Assembly (NCBI GenBank): GCA_037139415.1
Contig: JBAXGN010000054.1
Span: 1 to 40,710, forward strand
Direction of reading: 5' to 3'
Length of the DNA stretch: 40,710 nt
Origin: Verrucomicrobiota bacterium
GTDB taxonomy: Bacteria > Verrucomicrobiota > Verrucomicrobiia > Limisphaerales > Fontisphaeraceae
Shown here: positions 19,301-27,075 of the stretch, piece after piece
How positions within the stretch are numbered: the stretch's first letter is position 1
How the letters are laid out: every line of letters starts with the position of its first letter
Made by a program: the position numbers and the translations under genes
The notes under the pieces: generated by a model
Databases searched by the model: none
Seen by the model: the letters and a program-made list of their open reading frames with translations, nothing else
What the model was told of the DNA's origin: nothing

Positions 19301-19806
19301 GGAACAAGGGGAAGGCATTGGTGGAATCCGTGTTAAAGGTCACCCGGGCCCTCTCCGGCTCCGGGCAGGGGCTGCCGGCGGTCACCGTTACTCTTTTGGG
19401 CTGGGACAAATCCGTTGAACGCCAGAAATGGCGTGAACATTGGCGGGGCGCTCAGTTTTCAACCCAGACTCGTAAATACCGGGGCATAATCCTCGGTTCC
19501 ACCACCTCGCTCAACCTTGATGCGCCACTGGTTTTGGATGACATGTTGGTGGTCGTGGTGGCGGAGAATGAAAATGATGATAGTAATTCCCTGCAAAAAC
19601 GATTTTTTATGGATGATCGCTGGGCCATGTTGCGACTCTATTTGGGTAAAAAGCCGTTCCCGGCGGAGCGCGGGTTGGACCGCCGGGGTTTCACGGTTCG
19701 CTTGGTGATGGATTTGCCCGACTATAACAAAAGTGAGTTGCCTTTGGAAATCCGCTTTGATCGCGAATTACCCAGGCCCGATGAATGGCCGTCGAAATTA
19801 GAGTAA
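16321..19806 (+). CDS. tssM: TssM/IcmF-type T6SS inner-membrane protein
   Basis: This 1161-aa protein has the full TssM layout: two N-terminal membrane helices (about 14-60), a cytoplasmic GTPase-like domain, a third membrane helix (about 435-460) and a long periplasmic region. The nucleotide-binding motifs are intact: Walker A GETGSGKT at 123-130 (Lys129), DTAG at 169-172 and TKCD at 252-255. The segment from IKEFRPRCPINGLLLVIP to SAIIARQLYVLQEALGVRFPVFILVTKCD is typical of IcmF. The periplasmic part has helical regions and ends in a beta-rich C-terminal domain. Length is normal (1000-1300). It lies 19 bp after tssL and 22 bp before the TagF fusion. With TssL and an outer-membrane lipoprotein it would form the channel that docks the T6SS tail. 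Confidence 0.9.
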   Translation: MEKSAFWQAWGRWVIISVVTLLLLGVGIAYFSGQWKFLLMLLLLVTLGLGLGFFWIGMVRASQSSRFLNKVVSSLSGSVSMDGLSREEIANLGRVKDAFLDGIKEYKTCGKNLYEVPWYVVVGETGSGKTEAIRHSAVGFPARLQDKLQGTGGTYNMHWWFTNQAVLLDTAGRLMFEDAKGAKVTEWQEFLRLIKEFRPRCPINGLLLVIPSTSLIKDSSKEVEQKSAIIARQLYVLQEALGVRFPVFILVTKCDLITGFREFFDSMSNFQSLKQIVGWSNPDPLDKPFQTELVDQYLTDITSEVRKWCMGILQDPVPVATDNRRVDEVDVLYSFPASMAQLSTTLRVYLDNIFTQDAFGLPPLFLRGIYFTSAMRPQGWAPDKELLAALGFEVGETKPVPKPCFLQDLFLKKIFQEKGLIVENSIKSPKKSRRSWKMAMFTAGFAALAVLSVAAWLSVGSLRDSIKRHSDYWSAATRLGWEGNVLKAGLFTPLDRGNYDLIPMTNIEVGGVVMPVGEYHTGLVAIAQRKLDRNWMFPGLVDEYNQNSFSAQRVVFEASVIRPLLGAARRKMSRPASPDASATNLGPALMALIQLEADVQKRQRHPGMNGLTWGQAEQFISPLYQFAAPDPAMADSATLTNLVAAMVWTYGSNKQVQVEWPPKELAEISSPSKSLADHPAINAGLDLFFRSLDHRAQADDGKRRQLDERLSQLKALETCYQNYLELEKKLFEAAQAGVDVDPRYDTLKQAKVEMNKRYEDLTRAGGLGGENGGALGVLTDEMTLLDRVANTAALEYSDCKLFGDIRQRLAEAQQESLRKAKLDEKALAEKMRLEKFLMEWKTNEKYIKVRLELYDDAKRSSASIPSMSDKPGRKGRPLADALQTLAAPIDQRIGEYSGPLKTEAGIIAGYYAKLTATGCRRAYFDNYLKKMREYLAAREAFPLFKDATANLDYSTPADLNDKLKELEDTLGLYQLDFQNSEVESQAVMAGGGEWNKGKALVESVLKVTRALSGSGQGLPAVTVTLLGWDKSVERQKWREHWRGAQFSTQTRKYRGIILGSTTSLNLDAPLVLDDMLVVVVAENENDDSNSLQKRFFMDDRWAMLRLYLGKKPFPAERGLDRRGFTVRLVMDLPDYNKSELPLEIRFDRELPRPDEWPSKLE

Positions 19807-19828
19807 TTTGGTGTTGGCAAGGTGTACT

Positions 19829-22800
19829 ATGAGCGCGTTTTACGATAAATTTTTGCAGGCTGCTGCCTCCGAAACGGAGCGGCGCCCCAAAGTTTTTTTA
19901 GCCGCGTTTGGTAAACATCCCGGCTGGAATGACCACATGGACAACGTCGGTTTGGATACCGGCACGCTTTCCATCGCGAAATCCCTCATGTACGTCGAGG
20001 GGATCGGCAAGCAGATTGATTCGGGGGATTGGACCAAGCTGGAGGATGGCAAACGGCTGTCACAATTCGGGCATCTCTTTCTTTGGCGACGGGCGGGCCA
20101 ATTCATGTTGGGCCGTATGTGGCCGTCCTCCGATGGCATTGGTCGCGCGGCCTATCCCATGATTGTTTGCGCTCAGTGCCAGGGTGTGCCCCTGCGAAAA
20201 GCGCTGCTGCGGATGGTGCCCAAGCTCGAGGAAATCGAAACCGCCTGCCAGCAGGTCAAGACCGCCCAGGAAGTGCGCAGCATCATTGCCAAATATCGCG
20301 AGGAATTGAATCAAATCGCGGTGGCGCCGGATGCCCCGGTGGACGCTGGCGAGGTCCCGGATGTCCGGCCCAAGCCGACGCCTGCCTTGTTGGATAAAGA
20401 AAGCGAAGGCTGGTTACGGGTATTGTACCAGCTCAGCGAGCATTTTGGCCCGTACGCGCTGGGGAGTTTTTCTGCGCAAACCAGCCCGGACGGCCTGCGT
20501 CCCCAACAAATTCGTTTGCCCGCCCAGTCCGCCTCGCCGTTTCAGGCGCTGTTGTTTTGGGAACAATTTTTATCCACCCAACTGTCACCGGAGGTACCGC
20601 TCCTGCTCGTGTTGCCATTGGGCCAGAACTGGGTGGATGCCATCGTGGGTGAGCCCCGGGTCGATTCCTGGTATTGTCTGCGCGTGAACACCAAAGTCAC
20701 TCCAGTGGCCAGCGATGTGCCCTATGAGTTGACGGCGGAATTTGTGGAGCGGGCACGTCGGTGTATCGCCGCATTCCAGGTTGGGCAGCCGACGGAGTCG
20801 CTGGCGTTTAAACCCGTTGAAGCGCAGTCGCCGGAAGGAATGGCGGGAATCTACGATAAACTTTCCGTGCTGCGAGGTGGGTGGTTCAAGCGGTGGTACG
20901 TGTGGGTGGGGATTGGCGTTGCGGTGCTGGGGCTGTTGGGCGTGTTATTGATGGCTTTGCTGGGCAGGGGTGGAACGGGCACTCTCTCCGTGACCAGTTC
21001 TCCGGTGGCGGTGGAAATCGTAGATCATACCGGACGCAGTTTGGGTACTGTGCCGGAGGATGGGCGGAGCCCATTAACATTATCCTTGGCGGCTGGAAAA
21101 AGGACGTTGATCGCCAAAGCTCCCGGATTTGGAGATCAAACGAACCAGTTTTTAATTCAAAACGAGCAGGTGGTTCCGTGGAAGGTGGTCTTCCCTTCCG
21201 GTACGGTAAACCTGATCAGCGACCCACCCGGAGCCGAGGTTAAGATGGGCACCCGTAGCCTGGGGGTTACTCCGCTGAACGATCTACCGGTGCCGGTGGG
21301 ATCGGTTGAATTTCGACTGGCAGCGCGTGGATATTGTCCAACCAATGTTCAGGTTGTCGTAACCAAAGACGGCTATAAGACTGTCAAGCTACAATTGGAA
21401 CAACTAAAAGGCACGGTGTTGTTTTCCAATGCGTTCGCCAAACTGCAATATTTGGACGAAAACGGAAATGCTTTGGGGGGGCCTGTGAATCCGGGAAAAA
21501 TGCTTGTCCTGCCGTATCCGCCGGGAACGTATAAGTTCAAGGCCAAGTTGTTGGAAGAAGTGATTCGCGATGATACGAATGACATTATTTCGGAAAGCAC
21601 GGTAACGGTTAAAGCGGAAGCGCAGGTTCTGGCCGACTTTCGCTGCGACTGTGGGCATTTGTTGATCACGATGATACCTCCCAACGCCAAGTTGGAAATC
21701 AACAAGCAGGAGGTCAGCCTATCGGTTGGCAAGTACTTGTTCCAAAAGGCAGGTTTTAAGGCAACGTATGTGGTCACGGCGGAGGGATATACCCCATTGA
21801 TAACCAATTACGTGGCGCAACCAGGACTCAATCAACTTGCCCTGCAATTGGAGAAAGACCAGCATTTGCGGGTGAAACTGGATAGCTTTCCGCCCGGAGC
21901 CGAAATCGTATCCGATCCGAAAAGGGAGCAGGGAATACCGATCACCCAAATTACCAACCGTAATCAGCTCCCGCCCCAACCCAGAGTATATCTCCGCCAG
22001 TATGATCTGAGTGATCCGAAAGAGACACGTGGCACCAATGTGGCGGGCGTGGTGGAAATAAGTTATGAATTCAGTTGTGGGCTGGCGGAACTGAGCAGTT
22101 CTCCGCCGGGCGCAGTGGTTTATTATGGCAATAAAAAAATTGAAACCCCAACGCGATGGTGGTTCAAGCCCGGGCCTTTGGAATTGACGATGGTGTTAGG
22201 GGGTAAAACGAACGTTGTTAGCGCGTATATCGTTCCCGATAAATCCACGAACATCACGGGTAACTTTATCACCAATGTGGCAGCGATGCCCACTGGCACC
22301 CCTGCTATGACAGTCGGTTTCAAGAAAGCAGGGACGTTTACGAACTCGATCGGCATGGTTCTAACCTGGATACCCAATCTGCCAGGGACCAAGGGAGCTT
22401 ATGTTGGAAGATTCGAGGTTTCACAGAATGAATTCTCCAAGGTGACCAAGCGGGAGCCCAGCGAGTTTAACCAAGCCAAATTGACTAATCTGTGGAGCCC
22501 GGATCTGCCGGTGGATTCCGTGAGTGTCAAGGAAGCACAGGAATTTTGCCGCCAGCTTACCGCCCAAGAGCATCAACTCAAGCGGTTGCCAGAGAATGCG
22601 GAATATACGCTGCCTACCTTGAAGCAATGGCAAATTTTTGCGGATGAACCCTTCTATTGGGACAAGGAGAATGGCTTGGGGAGATTGCAGAGGGATAACG
22701 CGATTCGTGACATTGACGGCCAGCCGATGGATCACTCCAAGGCCAATGACAATAGTTATGGGCTGGCGTTCACCATGGGCAATCTCAAGGAATGGTGCAA

Positions 22801-22978
22801 AAGCGAAGCGGCATCCGGGCCAACATGGCATTTGGCAGGCGGCTGTTATACCAATGTCATGGATGTCTTCAGTGCTAAAAAAGTTGTGAGCGGCATTTTG
22901 AACGATTCTGCGAACATCGTAGCTCCCGAGACCAAGTCAACCGTTGGTGGATTTCGTTGTATCCTGATTGAAAAATGA
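19829..22978 (+). CDS. TagF - transmembrane - PEGA repeats - FGE-like domain fusion
   Basis: This 1049-aa protein begins with a TagF-type T6SS-associated domain (about 15-200), recognisable by FGKHPGWNDH and PSSDGIGRAAYPM, where the family has GKxPxxGDF and PSxDxxGRxxPL. A single membrane helix follows at about 355-380, then a periplasmic run of PEGA-like beta domains (about 381-830; e.g. SDPPGAEVKMGTRSLGVTP) and a C-terminal FGE/SUMF1-like domain (about 838-1049; TNSIGMVLTWIP, GLAFTMGNLKEWC, GGFRC). The catalytic Cys pair of true formylglycine-generating enzymes is not apparent. TagF normally represses T6SS post-translationally as a separate cytoplasmic protein, while a separate periplasmic FGE-like TagR acts on kinase PpkA. 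Their union here is unusual. I chose ATG 19829 over the non-ATG start at 19808. The stop abuts the convergent gene's stop. Confidence 0.75.
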   Translation: MSAFYDKFLQAAASETERRPKVFLAAFGKHPGWNDHMDNVGLDTGTLSIAKSLMYVEGIGKQIDSGDWTKLEDGKRLSQFGHLFLWRRAGQFMLGRMWPSSDGIGRAAYPMIVCAQCQGVPLRKALLRMVPKLEEIETACQQVKTAQEVRSIIAKYREELNQIAVAPDAPVDAGEVPDVRPKPTPALLDKESEGWLRVLYQLSEHFGPYALGSFSAQTSPDGLRPQQIRLPAQSASPFQALLFWEQFLSTQLSPEVPLLLVLPLGQNWVDAIVGEPRVDSWYCLRVNTKVTPVASDVPYELTAEFVERARRCIAAFQVGQPTESLAFKPVEAQSPEGMAGIYDKLSVLRGGWFKRWYVWVGIGVAVLGLLGVLLMALLGRGGTGTLSVTSSPVAVEIVDHTGRSLGTVPEDGRSPLTLSLAAGKRTLIAKAPGFGDQTNQFLIQNEQVVPWKVVFPSGTVNLISDPPGAEVKMGTRSLGVTPLNDLPVPVGSVEFRLAARGYCPTNVQVVVTKDGYKTVKLQLEQLKGTVLFSNAFAKLQYLDENGNALGGPVNPGKMLVLPYPPGTYKFKAKLLEEVIRDDTNDIISESTVTVKAEAQVLADFRCDCGHLLITMIPPNAKLEINKQEVSLSVGKYLFQKAGFKATYVVTAEGYTPLITNYVAQPGLNQLALQLEKDQHLRVKLDSFPPGAEIVSDPKREQGIPITQITNRNQLPPQPRVYLRQYDLSDPKETRGTNVAGVVEISYEFSCGLAELSSSPPGAVVYYGNKKIETPTRWWFKPGPLELTMVLGGKTNVVSAYIVPDKSTNITGNFITNVAAMPTGTPAMTVGFKKAGTFTNSIGMVLTWIPNLPGTKGAYVGRFEVSQNEFSKVTKREPSEFNQAKLTNLWSPDLPVDSVSVKEAQEFCRQLTAQEHQLKRLPENAEYTLPTLKQWQIFADEPFYWDKENGLGRLQRDNAIRDIDGQPMDHSKANDNSYGLAFTMGNLKEWCKSEAASGPTWHLAGGCYTNVMDVFSAKKVVSGILNDSANIVAPETKSTVGGFRCILIEK

Positions 22979-25900
22979 TTATTTTGGAGTAATGTTTTTG
23001 GTCGGCAGCAGCAGAACCCGAAGGCCAACTACGTTCGTGGCGACCGAGGTGCTCTCATACGACAATTCGAGAAAGGGGCTCGCGGGCGCGGCTTCATAAC
23101 TGCAGCCGATTGCATAAGGCTGTCCGTCAACACAGTCCCATCGCCATTCGGAGACATTTCCGAGCACATCATATAAACCAAAACTATTTTCGCCTTTGCT
23201 GCCCACGGGTGAATATTGGGTCACCGGAGTTGCGCTCGTATTGCATACCACCAAATCCAATCGCACCGATGCTTTAGAGGGAAAATTGGGCCAAAGGTCA
23301 CCCATAAATGCCCGCCACTGGTTAAACGTCGGCAAAGCATAGGACCAATCATCCGGAATCACCCCCGCCGTCCGATCCAAGGCGGTCAGGGCTTCACAAA
23401 ATGCTTTGGCATCCGTCCAACTCACATTGCTGACCGGATAATCCCCGCGATCCTTCCATTTGCTTGGATTTTTGCCAGTGACTTTTTGATATTGTGCCTG
23501 GGTCACTTCACTCTGCCCGACATAAAAACCGGTTTCAGCATGGGCTGGTATGTATTTGTTTCCGGGCCAGTTTGCGCCACCGGGACCATTGGGAATCCAG
23601 CCCAGCCGGATGTCGGCGCTGTTTTGCCAGGATTTGAGCAGCTTGCTTTCGGAAAAAGCAGGCGCGGTCAAAACGTATGGCGGCTTATCCCAGCGACAAC
23701 TCACACTGCTTGCGACACCATTGCGTTCAAATTTGTAGGTGAGGTTGACCGCGATGGGTTGGATGATTTCTGGCTGGGGCAAACTCAATTTATTGGTGCC
23801 GTTCAGCCAGAGCGAGACGCCGGATTGAGTGCTTTGCACGGCCACCTTCGCATACTGGAATTTGAAGGTCAGCTCATTGGTGCCCGACGATTTTACGTCG
23901 TAGGTCTGTTGCGCCTCCGGGAGTTCGTACTGCGGATGCTGGAACCGTAGCGCTCGGCGTCCCCAGCGCAGCTTGGCCAACTGTTTTACCGGCACCCATG
24001 CATTTTTCTCATCATCATAGACCTGACCGTTTGGTGGATCCGTCTCGATTGCTACCAGCACCTTGCGTTCAACCAGTTTGGGCAGCGTGATCGTTTGAGT
24101 CTGGCCCATGACGGCGGCGAATTGGTTGGTGATTCGCTCATAGCCATCCTGGCTGATTATCACGGGGAAAGAATTGCTGTCACCCACCACCAGCAAGGCC
24201 GTGCCATTGGTCACAACCCCATCGTTCAACTCCAATTGGATATTGGGCGATCCTGGTTCAAGCTTAATTTTGCCATGAAGGAATTTGATATTCCATGCGG
24301 CCGTTTCACCGGCTCGGCTGACCAGCGTCGTGGTTTGTTTTTTTGGTTTGGCCCCGGCGTACCAGCCTTGGTACTCTGCCTCCAGGGTTAGCGAACCCGC
24401 ATTCCGTTGAAAGTTGGTCGGTGACCCACTCGCCAGGTAATACTGTGTGCCCTTGCCGTCATCAATGGTGACCGGGAAAAGATCACTGGAAAATTGCAGG
24501 AAACCAGCCATGGCCTTTAAACTGGCGCTCAAGTTTACCGTGCCGTTGTGCGGCAGGTTGGTGGTGATGGTTGTGGGATGATACCCATCCAATTTGTAAT
24601 TGAGGTTTAGCAACCGATCCGATGGCCATGGCACATCCTTGATGGGCGTGGCACCCAACAAAAGGTCGCCAGCCATGGTCACTTCCGCACGCGGCGGCAA
24701 GCTGTCGATGTTGAGCGAGACAAACGGCAGATCTACTCGCAGCTTATCGCTGCTGCCGATGACGTAGTTCGTACTCCATTTGTCCCACTGTGCCCGGCCG
24801 TGCCGCAGCGAAACCTCGATGAGTACTTTCATCCCTTTTTTTTCCGCCGGGAAAGTCACCTCGGCAATGCCTCTGGTTGCCACTAAATCGTTCGTTAATA
24901 CCACCTCACCCATTTTGATCTGGTAATCGAGTTGTTGCCAGTTCCCAGCCGTTTCCTTCGTGGGCTTGGGATACAACATCAGCGCAAGGTCGATGGGCTC
25001 GCCGGGGCCTGTGGTGGTCGTCACTCGATTCGTTAACTGAATATTCAGGGTATTGTTGGTGTCCGACACGATGTACGATAGGATATCTTTTGAACTATAT
25101 GAATTCGTGTCTTGGGGATTCTTTTCCACACTCAGATCAACCGCTGTATTCGGTTTTAAATAACCGCTGCGAAAGACCCCATTCGCGGCCGCATTCTTTT
25201 TTAAAATAGTGCCTCGCGGATCGGTCATGGTAATGAGGGCGTCGGTTGGGATGACCTTAACCAGTAATTCCACACAGGCGAAACTTATCTCCCAATGACT
25301 GGTTTCCCCGGCTTTAACGGTGAAACCGTTGGTGAGAATGGAACCCAACCCTGGGTACTCCGGGTACTCCGCCTGTAAACTATATGTGCCATTGGTGAGC
25401 GCGATACTGGTAACCTTGCCCTTCTTCTCGCCGTTCACGGAAATATTCGCTCCCTCAGGTTTGGTAACGATGTTCACCACCCCATTTTTTGGCGACAATG
25501 GAGGCCGCAGGAACACTGCGGCAATTCCTGCAAGGAACGCCACACTAACGATTCCTTTGACGATCGCTCCCACTGGCAGTGGGGTTAGCGATTGCACTTT
25601 CTTCCAGAGTTGTTCGAGGCCGAACGTGCGACTATCCAACTTGGGATCCAGCAGCGTGGCGCACAGTGTGGCCCATGCGTCGGCATTTTTGCCACAGACT
25701 TCCCCCCACGCCGCTTGCTTGCGAATTTCGGGGAATAGCGCGGTCGCCTGCTCCTCGGTCAGCGGCTTGCGCAGCACCAGGGAAAGCATGAGCCGCCCCA
25801 AGGCCTGTAAATCCTTGCGCTCCAGTGTCTGCGCATCCTTGGCCCCGCCAGGTGCGGGATCGCTCACCAACACGCGCGCCTTGGCCAGTCGGTAATTGCT

Positions 25901-26365
25901 AACCAAAATGTTTTCCGGCTTCAGGTTGCCGTGCGAACGGTTGCACGACCGCTTCAGGTCCAACGCGCCACGGGTGGCCCCACGGATCAGGCGAATAAAC
26001 GCCCGCTCGGTGAGCCGGAAGTTGGCGTTAAGGATCTTGGCCGCCGAGAGGGGATAGAATTTGGTAACGTACCAGTTCTCGCAGCCATCTTCGGACGATT
26101 CGCTGATGCGGGCGACGTGGCTGGAAGATTTTCCGGCGTGTTTCTGGACTTCAATGCGTTTGCGGCACTCCAACGCGAACGCCTCATCCGAATAGGTCAG
26201 CGTTGCTTCATCCTGCGCGTCAAAATAGGAAGGCTTGCGGAGGCGGTATTGTTTGAGCGTCAGCGTGGCCTTGCCTTTCGAGCCCGCTGGACGCACGCGT
26301 GCCACCAGGGAATGCTCATCCCTCCATAATTTGGTTACGGTCTCGAAGTTTTGGCTGGCCCGCAT
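22979..26365 (-). CDS. Degenerate Ser/Thr kinase - transmembrane - PEGA repeats - FGE-like domain fusion (PpkA/TagR-like)
   Basis: This 1128-aa protein has an N-terminal protein-kinase fold (about 10-250). The ATP-anchoring Lys is K38 (TLTLKQY), the catalytic loop reads H145-G-N-L-K-P-E-N152, so the catalytic Asp is Asn147, and the DFG position is D169-P-A. No glycine-rich loop is evident. It is probably a pseudokinase that may still bind nucleotide. A membrane helix follows at about 265-287, then PEGA-like beta domains (VTKPEGANISVNGEKKGKV and later units, about 290-900) and an FGE/SUMF1-like domain (about 915-1115; FYVGQSEVTQAQYQKVTGKNPS, PVSNVSWTDAKAFCEAL, GLYDVLGNVSEWRW). The equivalents of the FGE copper-binding cysteines are absent. 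Apart from its head it mirrors the convergent TagF fusion. It starts 6 bp after a lipoprotein gene on the same strand. A role as a T6SS signalling receptor is inferred. Confidence 0.78.
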   Translation of the reverse strand: MRASQNFETVTKLWRDEHSLVARVRPAGSKGKATLTLKQYRLRKPSYFDAQDEATLTYSDEAFALECRKRIEVQKHAGKSSSHVARISESSEDGCENWYVTKFYPLSAAKILNANFRLTERAFIRLIRGATRGALDLKRSCNRSHGNLKPENILVSNYRLAKARVLVSDPAPGGAKDAQTLERKDLQALGRLMLSLVLRKPLTEEQATALFPEIRKQAAWGEVCGKNADAWATLCATLLDPKLDSRTFGLEQLWKKVQSLTPLPVGAIVKGIVSVAFLAGIAAVFLRPPLSPKNGVVNIVTKPEGANISVNGEKKGKVTSIALTNGTYSLQAEYPEYPGLGSILTNGFTVKAGETSHWEISFACVELLVKVIPTDALITMTDPRGTILKKNAAANGVFRSGYLKPNTAVDLSVEKNPQDTNSYSSKDILSYIVSDTNNTLNIQLTNRVTTTTGPGEPIDLALMLYPKPTKETAGNWQQLDYQIKMGEVVLTNDLVATRGIAEVTFPAEKKGMKVLIEVSLRHGRAQWDKWSTNYVIGSSDKLRVDLPFVSLNIDSLPPRAEVTMAGDLLLGATPIKDVPWPSDRLLNLNYKLDGYHPTTITTNLPHNGTVNLSASLKAMAGFLQFSSDLFPVTIDDGKGTQYYLASGSPTNFQRNAGSLTLEAEYQGWYAGAKPKKQTTTLVSRAGETAAWNIKFLHGKIKLEPGSPNIQLELNDGVVTNGTALLVVGDSNSFPVIISQDGYERITNQFAAVMGQTQTITLPKLVERKVLVAIETDPPNGQVYDDEKNAWVPVKQLAKLRWGRRALRFQHPQYELPEAQQTYDVKSSGTNELTFKFQYAKVAVQSTQSGVSLWLNGTNKLSLPQPEIIQPIAVNLTYKFERNGVASSVSCRWDKPPYVLTAPAFSESKLLKSWQNSADIRLGWIPNGPGGANWPGNKYIPAHAETGFYVGQSEVTQAQYQKVTGKNPSKWKDRGDYPVSNVSWTDAKAFCEALTALDRTAGVIPDDWSYALPTFNQWRAFMGDLWPNFPSKASVRLDLVVCNTSATPVTQYSPVGSKGENSFGLYDVLGNVSEWRWDCVDGQPYAIGCSYEAAPASPFLELSYESTSVATNVVGLRVLLLPTKNITPK

Positions 26366-26371
26366 AATGAA

Positions 26372-26950
26372 CTACCAACCGATTGGCCGCGGCATTCCAG
26401 GGCGGGTGGGCGTGGTGACCAGGACGCCACTTTCCTGGACCTTGATGTGCAAGACGATCGGCTTATCCAGCCAATAGTTGATGTCCAGCGGCAGAATCTG
26501 GCGGCGCGCATCCTGATTGCCGGGCATATCGGCATGCGACCCTGGCAGATCAGCCAGCACTAAAACGTATTGTGCGCCCGTCTTCATCCAATTACTCCAC
26601 TTGGCGTCATCACTTTGCTTCAAGGTTTGTTGCGAGGCGCTTTTTACGAAGCTAAAGGTCGCCTTATCGGCGTTGGCGCGCATGGGATCCTCGCGCTGCC
26701 AGTACTGCGTCATGCTATAGGTGCGCCAACGTTCCAAGTTGGCCGCGTTCACCGGCACAAGATCCACCACCACAGAGCGGTTTTGCAGGTTGTTGGCCAG
26801 GACAACTTCGATATTATACCGTTTTGGCTCACTTTTGGGAATGACAAAGCCATCTACTCGATGTCGGCACCCCGCCAGCAGGAGACTGGCAACCGCCAAA
26901 ACCAGCAATATCACGGTTGGGGAAAAACGAACGTGGGATCGCGCCCGCAT
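26372..26950 (-). CDS. T6SS-associated lipoprotein, TssJ-like or TagQ-like
   Basis: This 192-aa protein has a lipoprotein signal peptide with lipobox LLAGC (Cys28), so it is predicted to be lipid-anchored, probably in the outer membrane. The mature part is a small beta-rich domain (YNIEVVLANNLQNRSVVVDLVPVN ending in a hydrophobic IVLHIKV strand). Size, lipobox and a late AQYVLVLADLPG strand fit TssJ/SciN, which joins TssM to the outer membrane. A TagQ-type lipoprotein, which holds TagR at the outer membrane in Pseudomonas, is an alternative since the next gene is the PpkA/TagR-like fusion. Sequence similarity to either is weak by eye; the call rests on context. It is translated just ahead of the kinase-like gene, with 6 bp between them. 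Confidence 0.5.
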   Translation of the reverse strand: MRARSHVRFSPTVILLVLAVASLLLAGCRHRVDGFVIPKSEPKRYNIEVVLANNLQNRSVVVDLVPVNAANLERWRTYSMTQYWQREDPMRANADKATFSFVKSASQQTLKQSDDAKWSNWMKTGAQYVLVLADLPGSHADMPGNQDARRQILPLDINYWLDKPIVLHIKVQESGVLVTTPTRPGMPRPIGW

Positions 26951-27075
26951 ATCTGTGTCTTTCTAATGACGTTGTTTAGCAATGTTTAACGGCCAATTCC
27001 GGCATAAATCCTAAACGGTCCTTAAAACGGGGTCAAATGGAAAAAGTTCGCTGGCGTTGGCTATTTTGACCTGCC

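Noticed and set aside
19829-26365. Active formylglycine-generating enzymes
   Set aside because: The C-terminal domains have the FGE fold pattern but the copper-binding Cys pair is not apparent, and no sulfatase gene is nearby.
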